Numbered from the stretch's first letter, positions 27,207-34,846 are shown. The stretch: DNA of 39,635 nucleotides from Jiangella anatolica (GCF_003236295.1 NZ_POTW01000061.1:1-39635), one strand, 5' to 3'. The notes: a model not told the origin generated them from the letters alone. Made by a program: numbers and translations.

Positions 27207-29882
27207 CTACAGCAGCCCCAGCTCCCGCGCGCGGTCCACCGCCTGCCGCCGGCTGCCGACGTCGAACTTGCGGTAGATCGCCTTCAGATGCGTCTTGACG
27301 GTGTTGACGCTCAGCACGTGCGCGCCGGCGATCTCTTCCAGCGACAGCAGCGACGGCAGGTCGCGCAGCAACTCCAGCTCGCGCGCGGTGAGCGCCTCGC
27401 CGGACACCGTCGCCGTGCCCCCCTCCCCCGCGTCGTCGCCGAACAGGCCGACGACGGTGCGGACGAACGGCTCGTACCGCCCGAACCTCCCCTCCCCGTG
27501 GATGAGCAGCGACCGGACCCGCCCGGACGCCGCGACGAACTCCCGGTACAGCCGCCGCGGCTCGGCGAGGTCCAGCGCGTGCAGCAGCGCGTCGTGCGCC
27601 CGCGCGGGCTCGTCCAGCTCGGCGGCGAAGTGCGCGGCCAGCAGCCAGCCGGTGATCTCCGCGCCGACCAGCTGGCAGGCCGTCGTCCCGGCCAGCACCG
27701 GGTGCAGCGCCGCCCGCGCCGCCGCCTTGCGCCCGTCGTGCGCGTGCGCCAGCGCCCGCAGCACCAGCACGTCGCCGGTCTCGCCGAGCAGCCGCTCGGC
27801 CCGGGCCAGCGCCTCTCCCGCGGCCGGCCGGTCGCCGGCGGCCAGCGCCAGCCGCAGCTCCGTCAGGCAGAAGTAGACGACGCTGGTCGGCGGCAGCGCG
27901 GCGTCGTCGTAGGGCCAGGCCCGGCGCAGCAGCCGGACCGCCTCGTGCCGGTTCGGCGTCTCCGCGGCGGCCAGGCAGGCCCGCAGCAGCCGGGCCGACA
28001 GCTCCACCTCCGGCTCCATGTCGGCGTCGACGGCGGCGAGCAGCGCCAGGTATCGCGCGGCGTCGGCGTCCTCGAGCCGCTCGAACGCGGCGCCGGCCGC
28101 CACCAGGTACACCGGCGGCATCCGCCCGGTCGACGACCAGCCGCGGCACGCGGCGAACTCGATCGCCTCGCTGGTCCGCCGGTTGACGGCGTCGGCGTCG
28201 CCCCGCGCGGCGGCGCTGACCGCGAGGTAGGACAGGCACTCCAGCGCCAGCGCGTCGCGGCCGTCGCGGCGGGCCATCCGCAGGGCGGCGTTGAGGTCCT
28301 CCTCGGCGGCCAGGAACTCACCGAACCAGATCCGGAGGATTCCCCGGTTCACCGCGGCCAGCAGCAGCAGGTCCGGCTCGCCGGGCACCTGCTCGTCGCT
28401 GAGCGCGATGAGGTTCACCAGCTCCGGGCCGCGGTCGCCGCGCAGCCGCGCCTCGTACATCAGCGCGGTGGTGTGCAGCAGCCGCAGCCGCCCGGACCGA
28501 TGCCGCGACGGGTCCCGCCCGACCAGGTCGATGTGCCGGCGGGCCACCGCCAGCGCGCCCTCGTGCAGCGCCGCCAGCGCCGCGACCAGCGCCGTCACCG
28601 GCTCGGTGACGAGGTCGTCGGGCAGCTGCCGCATCGTCGCCGTCAGCCGGCCCGCGTCGCCGGACAGCAGCAGCCGCAGCCCGTACCGGTCCACCAGCTC
28701 GGCGGTGCGCGGCCAGTCGCCGCCGCCGGCCGCGTGGTCCAGCGCCGGACCGGGCAGCCCGTGGTCGGCGAACCAGCGCGACGCCTCGACGTGGGCGCGG
28801 CGCTGCCCGACGACGTCGCGCCGGGTCCCCTCGGCCAGCAGGAAGCTGCGCAGCAGGCCGTGCACCCGGTACGCCGTCGGCGCCCGCCCGACCCGCGACA
28901 CCAGCGCGTTGTCGCGGGCCAGCCGGGCCAGGACGGCGCCGGCGTCGGCCCGGCCGGACAGGCGGCTGGCGAGGTCCGTGGTGAGCGTCTCGGCCACCGC
29001 GGTGGCCAGCAGCAGCTCGACGGTGTCGGCGGAGAGCGCGTCGAGCACCTCCGCGACCAGGTAGTCGGCCAGCGGCCGCTCGTCGCCGGCGAACCCGGCG
29101 ATGTACTTGGTCACGTCGTCCTGCGACGCCAGTGACAGCGCGGCCAGGCTGAGCCCGGCCGCCCAGCCCTCGGTCCGTTCCAGCAGCAGGTCCAGGTCCG
29201 GCTCGGTCAGCTCCAGGCGCCGGTGGCGCAGCAGCTGGCCGGCCTCGTCGCGGTCGAACGCGAGGTCGGCCGCGCGGACCTCGGCGGCCTGCCCGTCCAG
29301 CACCATCCGGGCCACCGGCAGCGGTGGGTCGAACCGGCTGCCGAGCACGAGCCGCAGGCCGGCCGGACGGTACCGGATCAGCCCGGCGAGGCAGGCCAGC
29401 CCGCGCGGCGACGCGATCACGTGCACGTCGTCGATCAGCATCCACAGCGGTCCGCCGAGCGCGTCGACGGCCTCGGCGAACGCGGTCAGGAAGCCGCGGT
29501 TGCCCGCGTCGCCCGGCGGCGTCAGCGCGGCCAGCCGCACCTCCGCGGCGGCGTCGACCCCGCGCACCGCGCGGCCGCAGGCGCGCAGCAGCCCGGACCA
29601 GAGCACGTGCGGGTCGTCGTCGTGCTCGTCCAGCGCCAGCCAGGCCACCGGGACGCCGGCCGAGCGCTGCCGCTGCCACCACTGCGTCAGCAGCATGGTC
29701 TTGCCCGCTCCGGCCGGGGCCGAGACCAGCGCCAGCACGCGCCCGTCCGCCTCCGCGTCCGCCAGGCCGCGGAGCAGCCGGGTGCGTGGCACCGCGCTGG
29801 CCGGCATCCTGGGAACCCGCAGCTTCTGCTCGAGGATCCGGGCCCGTCCAGCGAACTGGGCGGCTTCGACCACGATCTTCAC
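27207..29882 (-). CDS. Large LuxR-family regulator of LAL/MalT type, probable regulon activator
   Basis: 891 residues from GTG 29882 (VKIVVEAAQFAGRARILEQK). The usual MalT-like beginning is KLRVPRMPASAVPRTRLLRG; Walker A is SAPAGAGKTMLL (about 54-64); Walker B is LWMLIDDVHV; then come winged-helix and TPR-like helical repeats and a C-terminal LuxR helix-turn-helix (LTARELELLRDLPSLLSLEE, SVNTVKTHLKAIYRKF). Such STAND ATPases work as ligand- or protein-controlled activators. The open frame goes on to 30278, but the upstream part lacks family similarity; GTG 29873 is another possible start. Operator copy 4 lies just past its end and copy 5 in its own promoter, so it is the natural candidate to bind them and activate itself. 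Confidence 0.9.
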   Translation of the reverse strand: MKIVVEAAQFAGRARILEQKLRVPRMPASAVPRTRLLRGLADAEADGRVLALVSAPAGAGKTMLLTQWWQRQRSAGVPVAWLALDEHDDDPHVLWSGLLRACGRAVRGVDAAAEVRLAALTPPGDAGNRGFLTAFAEAVDALGGPLWMLIDDVHVIASPRGLACLAGLIRYRPAGLRLVLGSRFDPPLPVARMVLDGQAAEVRAADLAFDRDEAGQLLRHRRLELTEPDLDLLLERTEGWAAGLSLAALSLASQDDVTKYIAGFAGDERPLADYLVAEVLDALSADTVELLLATAVAETLTTDLASRLSGRADAGAVLARLARDNALVSRVGRAPTAYRVHGLLRSFLLAEGTRRDVVGQRRAHVEASRWFADHGLPGPALDHAAGGGDWPRTAELVDRYGLRLLLSGDAGRLTATMRQLPDDLVTEPVTALVAALAALHEGALAVARRHIDLVGRDPSRHRSGRLRLLHTTALMYEARLRGDRGPELVNLIALSDEQVPGEPDLLLLAAVNRGILRIWFGEFLAAEEDLNAALRMARRDGRDALALECLSYLAVSAAARGDADAVNRRTSEAIEFAACRGWSSTGRMPPVYLVAAGAAFERLEDADAARYLALLAAVDADMEPEVELSARLLRACLAAAETPNRHEAVRLLRRAWPYDDAALPPTSVVYFCLTELRLALAAGDRPAAGEALARAERLLGETGDVLVLRALAHAHDGRKAAARAALHPVLAGTTACQLVGAEITGWLLAAHFAAELDEPARAHDALLHALDLAEPRRLYREFVAASGRVRSLLIHGEGRFGRYEPFVRTVVGLFGDDAGEGGTATVSGEALTARELELLRDLPSLLSLEEIAGAHVLSVNTVKTHLKAIYRKFDVGSRRQAVDRARELGLL

Positions 29883-29940
29883 AGTAGCGGCGAATACCCC
29901 GAACGGGACCGGATCACGCACCTCGTTCTCGGGTGGCCCC

Positions 29941-29959
29941 CTCACCCCGTGCGGGTGAG
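29941..29959. promoter_or_regulatory. Regulon operator copy 5 (between LuxR and the 30024 gene)
   Basis: CTCACCC-N5-GGGTGAG, perfect. On the plus side CATCGT (29981-29986) follows after 21 nt; on the minus side CGTGAT (29918-29913) follows after 22 nt. Start codons are further away here (30024 plus, 29882 minus), so both transcripts would have short leaders. Confidence 0.75.
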
Positions 29960-30023
29960 CCGGTCCGGTGGCCGGGCCGCCATCGTGGAGGAGTCCCGCC
30001 GCACTGCATGGGGGCGCATCGAC

Positions 30024-30224
30024 ATGCGTTACGAGTTCCTCGTCACCGGCCGCGTCTCCGACACGGTCCGGGCGGCGTTTCCCGAGTTCGACGTCGCCGA
30101 CGGCCCGGCCGGCGGCACGTCGATCTATGGGCCGGTGCGCGACCGGGCGGCGCTGCGGGGCATGCTCGCGCGGCTGGACGCCCTCGGGCTGACGATCGTG
30201 GAGATGCGCCGGCTGCCCGACTGA
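30024..30224 (+). CDS. Small 66-residue protein, unknown function
   Basis: MRYEFLVTGRVSDTVRAAFP at the N-terminus, then EFDVADGPAGGTSIYGPVRD and LARLDALGLTIVEMRRLPD. The short strand-helix-strand pattern, ending in a strand that follows a helix, suggests a small ferredoxin-like domain. I recognise no named family. The ribosome-binding site is weak; the in-frame GTG at 29985 would overlap the presumed -10. It is followed 20 bp later by the DUF6069 gene and lies downstream of operator copy 5. Confidence 0.7.
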   Translation: MRYEFLVTGRVSDTVRAAFPEFDVADGPAGGTSIYGPVRDRAALRGMLARLDALGLTIVEMRRLPD

Positions 30225-30244
30225 TCCCCGAGGAGGCTGTGCCG

Positions 30245-30697
30245 ATGACCAGCGAACCCTACGCCCGGTCCGGGCCACCCGAGGTCGACGCCCGCCGGTT
30301 GTGGTCCGGCGGCGTCGCGACCGCCCTGGTCGGCGCGCTCATCGCCGTCGTCGGGATCGTGCTGGTCCGTGGCGTGCTGGACATCCCGGTCCTGGCGCCG
30401 GAGGGCGAGGGTGTCTGGGGCGACGCGAGCACCGGCTGGTACGCGGCCGGCGCGGCCCTGGCGGCGCTGGTGTCCACCGGCCTGGCGCACGTGCTGCTGC
30501 TGACGACGCCGCAGCCGCTGCGGTTCTTCGGCTGGGTCGTGGGGCTGGCGACGGTGATCGGCGTCGTCGCGCCGTTCACGTCGGACGCGGACCTCGACGC
30601 CGAGGTCGCGACCGCCGGGCTGAACCTGGTGCTCGGGGTGGCGATCGGCACGCTGGTCGCGTCGGTGGCGCGGGCCGCCGTCCGCCGCCGGCGCTGA
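30245..30697 (+). CDS. DUF6069-family membrane protein
   Basis: 150 residues from ATG 30245, preceded by GAGGAGG. Four membrane segments: VATALVGALIAVVGIVLVRG, GWYAAGAALAALVSTGLAHV, PLRFFGWVVGLATVIGVVAP and ATAGLNLVLGVAIGTLVASV. The combination VDARRLWSGG, VLDIPVLAPEGEG and TTPQPLRFFGW fits the DUF6069 family of actinobacteria, function unknown. It shares the operator-5 transcript with the small gene before it and ends 5 bp before operator copy 6. Confidence 0.85.
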   Translation: MTSEPYARSGPPEVDARRLWSGGVATALVGALIAVVGIVLVRGVLDIPVLAPEGEGVWGDASTGWYAAGAALAALVSTGLAHVLLLTTPQPLRFFGWVVGLATVIGVVAPFTSDADLDAEVATAGLNLVLGVAIGTLVASVARAAVRRRR

Positions 30698-30701
30698 CGC
30701 C

Positions 30702-30720
30702 CTCACCCGCGACGGGTGAG
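30702..30720. promoter_or_regulatory. Regulon operator copy 6 (upstream of DUF6325-B operon)
   Basis: CTCACCC-N5-GGGTGAG, perfect. GAGGCT (30742-30747) follows after 21 nt and ends 6 nt before ATG 30754; the operator centre is 43 nt from the ATG. This is the same leaderless architecture as copy 3. Confidence 0.82.
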
Positions 30721-30753
30721 GCGTCGCGTGCCGAGGGGGCGGAGGCTGGCCGC

Positions 30754-31197
30754 ATGGACACCGTGGACGTGGGACCGGTCGACATCCTGATGCTGAGGTT
30801 CCCGGGGAACCAGTTCCGGGGCGAGATCGTGCCGGCGCTGCGCGACCTCGTCGTGACCGGGCTGATCCGGGTCGTCGACCTGATGTTCGTGTACCGCGAC
30901 GAGGACGGGACGGTCGGCTCGGTCGAGCTGGCCGGGCTCGGCCCGGAGCTGAAGCCCGCCTTCGCCGACCTGGACGGCCAGCTCGGCGGCGGGATGCTCG
31001 ATGCCGAGGACGTCGAGGAGGTCGCGGCCGGGCTGCCGCCAGGCTCCTCCGTCGCCGTCCTCGTCGTGGAGAACACCTGGGCGATCCCGTTCGTCAACGC
31101 CGTCCGGCGGGCCGGCGGCGAGGTCGCCGACCAGGCCCGCATCCCGGCGGAGACGGCCGAGCGCGCGCTGCGCGACCTGGGCCTCGGGCTGGGGTGA
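30754..31197 (+). CDS. DUF6325-family protein, copy B
   Basis: 147 residues, leaderless start at ATG 30754. MDTVDVGPVDILMLRFPGNQ, then ALRDLVVTGLIRVVDLMFVY, VAAGLPPGSSVAVLVVENTW and AVRRAGGEVADQARIPAETA match copy A at the same positions (VEVLILTF, LLDIVF, LPPGHSAVLIAYENTW). It is the first gene of a four-gene operon: DUF6325, SHOCT protein, lipoprotein, DUF1269. Function unknown; the conserved ENTW stretch may be an interaction surface. Confidence 0.86.
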   Translation: MDTVDVGPVDILMLRFPGNQFRGEIVPALRDLVVTGLIRVVDLMFVYRDEDGTVGSVELAGLGPELKPAFADLDGQLGGGMLDAEDVEEVAAGLPPGSSVAVLVVENTWAIPFVNAVRRAGGEVADQARIPAETAERALRDLGLGLG

Positions 31198-31202
31198 GGA
31201 CG

Positions 31203-31505
31203 ATGGGACTGCTGCGCGGCATGGCCCGGACGGCGGTCGTGGCCGGCACGGCGACGGCGGTGTCGAACCGGGTGTCGCGGCGCCAGGCCGAGCGCTGGCA
31301 GCGTCAGGCCTACGAGGAACAGGCGATGGCCGCGCCACCCGCGGCCGCGGCAGCGCCACCCGCGGCCGCGCCTGCACCGCCCGCCGCCGCCCCGCAGGCC
31401 GGCGACTCGCTGGCCGACCAGCTGGACCGCCTGGCCGATCTGAAGGCGCAGGGTGTGCTCACCGACGAGGAGTTCGCTGCCGCCAAGGCCCGGCTGCTGG
31501 GGTGA
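31203..31505 (+). CDS. SHOCT-domain protein
   Basis: 100 residues from ATG 31203 with GTGAGGA as ribosome-binding site; a GTG at 31194 overlapping the DUF6325-B stop is an equally possible start. The N-terminal helix is MGLLRGMARTAVVAGTATAV; the middle is an Ala/Pro repeat (three copies of an APPAAA-type unit); the C-terminal SHOCT segment is LADQLDRLADLKAQGVLTDE followed by EFAAAKARLLG. SHOCT is an oligomerisation helix pair often attached to membrane or secreted parts. A relative without SHOCT is at 26489. Confidence 0.86.
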   Translation: MGLLRGMARTAVVAGTATAVSNRVSRRQAERWQRQAYEEQAMAAPPAAAAAPPAAAPAPPAAAPQAGDSLADQLDRLADLKAQGVLTDEEFAAAKARLLG

Positions 31506-31510
31506 GCCGG

Positions 31511-32038
31511 ATGCGGGCGACCCTCGGGCTCGCGGCGTCGGTCGTGCTGCTGGCCGGCTGCGCCGACGACGCGTCGCCGGCGACCGACTGGGCCGACGGC
31601 GTCTGCTCGGCCTGGGACCAGCTGTCTTCCGACCTGCGCGCGCTGACCTCCGGCCTCGACGGCGATCTGTCCGGCCGGCTGGACGCCGTGCAGGCCAGCG
31701 CGCAGGACCTCGTCGACGCGATCGCCGACACGCCCGACGGCGCCGACGAGGCCGTCGAGGACGCCCAGCAGGAGTTGAGCGGAGAGGCCGGGGACGTCCG
31801 GTCCGGGCTGGACTCCGTCGCACAGGCGCTGCAGGGCCTCACCGACGCGAGCAGCCAGGACGACGTCGCCGCCGCGCTCTCCGAGGCGCAGGACGGGCTG
31901 AGCGCGACCGGCCAGGCGCTCACCGCTCTCGGCGACACCGTCGGCGGCTACGCGTCGGCCGCCGACGACACGCTCCAGCAGGCCTTCGACGAGGCGCGGT
32001 CCTGCCGCGAGACGCGCACGGGAGGGACGTCGTCATGA
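31511..32038 (+). CDS. Lipoprotein with helical, coiled-coil-like body
   Basis: 175 residues from ATG 31511; signal peptide MRATLGLAASVVLLAGC with lipobox LAGC and acylated Cys17. The mature part is acidic and helical (DQLSSDLRALTSGLDGDLSG, LDAVQASAQDLVDAIADTPD, GLDSVAQALQGLTDASSQDD), with heptad-like Leu/Ala spacing, and ends in CRETRTGG. Another Cys near the mature N-terminus (GVCSAWDQL) may form a disulfide with that C-terminal Cys. No family recognised. Its TGA overlaps the next ATG. Confidence 0.8.
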   Translation: MRATLGLAASVVLLAGCADDASPATDWADGVCSAWDQLSSDLRALTSGLDGDLSGRLDAVQASAQDLVDAIADTPDGADEAVEDAQQELSGEAGDVRSGLDSVAQALQGLTDASSQDDVAAALSEAQDGLSATGQALTALGDTVGGYASAADDTLQQAFDEARSCRETRTGGTSS

Positions 32039-32541
32039 GCGACAGCACAATCGAGGTCTTCGTGGCCGCGTTCGGCGCCGAGGACGAGGCCGGGCAGGTC
32101 CTGACGGAGCTGCGCGCGATGGACCGCGAGGGGGTCATCGAGCTCATCGACGCCGCGGTCGTGGTCCGGCGGGCCGACGGCAAGGTCACGCTCCAGGAGA
32201 CCGGCGACCCGAGCGGGCGGACGTGGGCCAAGCGCGGCGCCGTCGCCGGCGGCCTGGTCGGGCTGATCTTCCCGCCTAGCCTGCTGGTGTCCGCGGCGGT
32301 CGGGGCTGCCGGCGGCGGACTCTGGGGCAAGCTGCGCGACAAGGGCTTCCAGGATGCCGACCTGCGCGCCGTCGGCGACGGCCTCGAGCCCGGCACGTCC
32401 GCCGTCATCGCCGTCGCCGAGGACCGGATGCTGGACCGGCTGCAGGAGGCCATCGAGGGCTACCGCAGCATCGCCCGGCACGCCGTCAGCGCCGAAGCCG
32501 CGGCCGCCGTCGCCGCCGCGGAGCCGCCACCCCCGTCCTAG
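32035..32541 (+). CDS. DUF1269 protein, copy B
   Basis: 168 residues from ATG 32035 (ATGA overlap). IEVFVAAFGAEDEAGQVLTE and DREGVIELIDAAVVVRRADG correspond to the N-terminal domain of copy A; the Gly/Ala hydrophobic hairpin is GAVAGGLVGLIFPPSLLVSA; the C-terminal part DADLRAVGDGLEPGTSAVIA also lines up. An Ala/Pro tail ends the protein. It is the last gene of the operator-6 operon. Its TAG and the TAG of the convergent gene share the same CTAG. Confidence 0.87.
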   Translation: MSDSTIEVFVAAFGAEDEAGQVLTELRAMDREGVIELIDAAVVVRRADGKVTLQETGDPSGRTWAKRGAVAGGLVGLIFPPSLLVSAAVGAAGGGLWGKLRDKGFQDADLRAVGDGLEPGTSAVIAVAEDRMLDRLQEAIEGYRSIARHAVSAEAAAAVAAAEPPPPS

Positions 32542-33305
32542 GTCAGCTGGCCGGAGAAGTAGGCCAGCGCCGTGCGGGTCTTGGTCTGCTGCACGCCGCC
32601 GAGGGCGATGCCGCGCGCGCCGAGGAACGCCCGCGACTCGGCGGCGACGTTGAGCGCCTCGCCGGGCGGGCACTTGGTGGACAGCTCCAGGATCCGGCCG
32701 CCGTCGGGGTAGAACCACAGCTCCGCGACCAGCCGGCGGCCGTAGTCGCCGGGCGTGAACTTGAGCTTCATGATGGTGATCGGGCCGAGCGGGCGCAGCT
32801 CATCCAGCTCGACGCCCTCCGGCCCGTGTGCGGCGAACAGGTCGCGCTGCTGTTTGGTGAACAGCTTGCGGATCGGCCGCTGCCCGCTCAGCACGTCGGC
32901 CACGTGCGCGTTGTCGACCGGCGCCTTCATCGTGCCGGACGCGACGAACGAGCCGCCCGGCATCGCGTCGACCTCGACCCCGAAGTCCGGCGACCGGCGC
33001 AGCGACGCCGGCAGCTTCTCCGGTCGCACCGGCCGCAGCTTCACCACCGCGTCGCCCGGCCGGCGCTGTACCCGCCGGGCCCGCACCACCACGCCGTGGC
33101 GGTCCAGCGTCAGATCCGGGGTGTCGAAGAACACCACCTGCCGGATCTGCGCGTCCAGCGGATCCATCCCCAGCGCCGAGACCGCCGACCGCTGGTCGCC
33201 GTCGGGCACGCTCAGCTTCAGCTCGACCGTGTCGGCTCCCTTGAGCAGCGCGAGCAGCTCACCCAGCCGGTCGCTGGACATGATCGGCAACGCCACCTCG
33301 CTCAT
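32538..33305 (-). CDS. CYTH-like domain protein
   Basis: 255 residues from ATG 33305 (MSEVALPIMSSDRLGELLAL). VELKLSVPDGDQR, then QVVFFDTPDLTLDRHGVVVR followed by ARRVQRRPGDAVVKLRPV, resembles the substrate tunnel of CYTH (triphosphate tunnel) proteins; later come ITIMKLKFTPGDYGRRLVAE and a C-terminal ELSTKCPPGEAL. The N-terminal ExExK metal motif is reduced to E-L-K, so normal triphosphatase or cyclase chemistry is uncertain. It lies under regulon operator copy 7, divergent from the SnoaL-like gene. Confidence 0.7.
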   Translation of the reverse strand: MSEVALPIMSSDRLGELLALLKGADTVELKLSVPDGDQRSAVSALGMDPLDAQIRQVVFFDTPDLTLDRHGVVVRARRVQRRPGDAVVKLRPVRPEKLPASLRRSPDFGVEVDAMPGGSFVASGTMKAPVDNAHVADVLSGQRPIRKLFTKQQRDLFAAHGPEGVELDELRPLGPITIMKLKFTPGDYGRRLVAELWFYPDGGRILELSTKCPPGEALNVAAESRAFLGARGIALGGVQQTKTRTALAYFSGQLT

Positions 33306-33351
33306 CCGGACCACCCCCGTCTGGATCGTCGCGGTAAGAGACCCTTCCGGC

Positions 33352-33370
33352 CCCACCCGATCCGGGTGAT
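33352..33370. promoter_or_regulatory. Regulon operator copy 7 (between CYTH-like and SnoaL-like genes)
   Basis: CCCACCC-N5-GGGTGAT. Plus side: GAGGTT (33392-33397) after 21 nt, with ATG 33411 13 nt further on; a second hexamer CAGGCT lies 6 nt before that ATG. Minus side: GACGAT (33330-33325) after 21 nt, before ATG 33305. It is the weakest dyad of the set, but the spacing is the same. Confidence 0.7.
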
Positions 33371-33410
33371 GCCTTGACCTGAACCGCGCTTGAGGTTGCA
33401 GGCTGGTGGC

Positions 33411-33860
33411 ATGACCACAGACATCGACGCGGGCGGCGCGGCGGCCGAACTGGACGCGATCCGCCGCGTCATCGACACCGTCGAGCACGCGCAGAACCAC
33501 GAGTTGCCCGACGAGTTCCTGGCGCTGTTCCGGCCGGACGCGATCTGGACCACCGGCGGCGGCAAGCGGCTCTACGGGCTGGACGAGATCGCCCGGTTCA
33601 CCCGCGAGGTGCTGCCCGGCGGCATGCGCGGCCTGTCGGTGCGGTTCGAGCTGGAGCACGTGATGTTCATCCGCCCCGATGTCGCCGCCGTGAAGCTGCG
33701 ACAGGTGTACAGCACACCGGACGGCCTCGACGTCGGCTCGCCGCTGTGGATCCTGGCCAAGGAGGACGGCCGCTGGCTGCTCACCGCCTGCCAGAACATC
33801 GGCGTCCCCGACGACGAGGACGTGGCGCCGAGCCGGCCGGTCTTCGGCAGCGCCGCCTAG
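33411..33860 (+). CDS. SnoaL/NTF2-like protein (SgcJ/EcaC type)
   Basis: 149 residues, MTTDIDAGGAAAELDAIRRV at the N-terminus. The cone-shaped NTF2-like fold is indicated by the long first helix, LPDEFLALFRPDAIWTTGGG, KRLYGLDEIARFTREVLPGG and the C-terminal strand GSPLWILAKEDGRWLLTACQ. Relatives often degrade or sequester small molecules, but catalytic residues cannot be assigned. Its TAG shares CTAG with the convergent adenosine deaminase stop. Confidence 0.82.
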   Translation: MTTDIDAGGAAAELDAIRRVIDTVEHAQNHELPDEFLALFRPDAIWTTGGGKRLYGLDEIARFTREVLPGGMRGLSVRFELEHVMFIRPDVAAVKLRQVYSTPDGLDVGSPLWILAKEDGRWLLTACQNIGVPDDEDVAPSRPVFGSAA

Positions 33861-34846
33861 GCACCCAGCTCGGCCAGCAGGGCGGCCTTGACGGCGTCCG
33901 GCGCGAACGAGGCGGCGACGCCGGCCCGGGCGAGGTCGGCGGGGTCGTGGCCGGTCAGCCGCGCGACCAGCGCGTACTCCGCGTTGAGGTCGGTGCCGAA
34001 CATGCCCGGGTCGTCCGTCCCCGGCACCACGACGACACCCGCGGCCGCCAGCGCGGCGACGGGGTGCGCGTCGGGTCCGGCGACGACGCCGGTGCAGACG
34101 TTCGACGTGACGCAGACCTCCAGCGGCGTGCCCGCGTCGGCGAGGAACGCCACCAGGGACGGGTCGTCGGCGGCGCGCAGGCCGTGGCCGATCCGGTCGG
34201 CGTGCAGCAGCGACAGCGCGTCGTGCACCGACTCCGGGCCGCTCGCCTCGCCGGCATGGATCGCGGCCCGCAGCCCCAGGTCGCGGGCCTGCGCAACGTG
34301 GCGGACGAAGTCGCGGCGCGGGGCGTCCGGCTCCAGGCCGGCCAGCCCGATCGCGACCGTCCCCGCCGGCGCGTGCCGGGTCAGGAAGTCGACCGTCGCG
34401 TCGGCGGCGCCGAGCCCCTGCTCCCCCGGGATGTCGACGATCCAGCCGATCTCCACCCCGTGCTCGGACCGGGCCCGCTCCCGGCCCTCCTCCAGCGCCG
34501 CCCGCAGCGCGCCGCCGTCGATGCCGGCCTTCAGGTGGGTCGCCGCGGTGACGGTCAGCTCCAGCCAGCGCACGTTGCTGACCGCCGCGTCCCGGGCCGC
34601 GCCGACCACCAGCGTCGTGACGTCGGCCGGCGTCGTCACCAGCCGGTCGACGGCGTTGTAGACGTCGATGAAGTGCGCGAAGTCGCGGAACGTGTAGAAC
34701 GCGGCCAGCTCGGCCGGGTCGAGCGGCACGCCGGCGCCCGGCGTGCGGGTGGCCAGCGCCAGCACCGTCTGGACCGACGCCGACCCGACGAGGTGCAGGT
34801 GCAGCTCGGCCTTCGGCAGCGCGGCGATCGCGGCGGTTCCGGTCAT
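33857..34846 (-). CDS. add: Adenosine deaminase
   Basis: Zinc enzyme converting adenosine to inosine, 329 residues (typical 330-340). Zinc ligands HxH in KAELHLHLVGS; catalytic HAGEASGPESV region with the active Glu; RIGHG; second zinc/proton-transfer motif TDDPGMFGT. The substrate-loop GS replaces the common EG (LVGS rather than LEGA/LDGS), so activity on adenosine versus related nucleosides is not fully certain. A TAGGAT -10 lies 8 nt before the ATG, so the messenger is near-leaderless. Gene purpose: purine salvage. Confidence 0.9.
   Translation of the reverse strand: MTGTAAIAALPKAELHLHLVGSASVQTVLALATRTPGAGVPLDPAELAAFYTFRDFAHFIDVYNAVDRLVTTPADVTTLVVGAARDAAVSNVRWLELTVTAATHLKAGIDGGALRAALEEGRERARSEHGVEIGWIVDIPGEQGLGAADATVDFLTRHAPAGTVAIGLAGLEPDAPRRDFVRHVAQARDLGLRAAIHAGEASGPESVHDALSLLHADRIGHGLRAADDPSLVAFLADAGTPLEVCVTSNVCTGVVAGPDAHPVAALAAAGVVVVPGTDDPGMFGTDLNAEYALVARLTGHDPADLARAGVAASFAPDAVKAALLAELGA

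Noticed and set aside
29883-30278. Longer N-terminus for the LuxR protein (start at 30278)
   Set aside because: That stretch covers the promoter, the operator and the opposite-strand gene at 30024, and lacks family similarity.
19911-33370. GGGTGA motifs as PhoP (PHO) or MalT boxes
   Set aside because: PHO boxes are direct repeats of GTTCAC-like units and MalT boxes are asymmetric; here the site is a clean inverted repeat with 5-bp centre.
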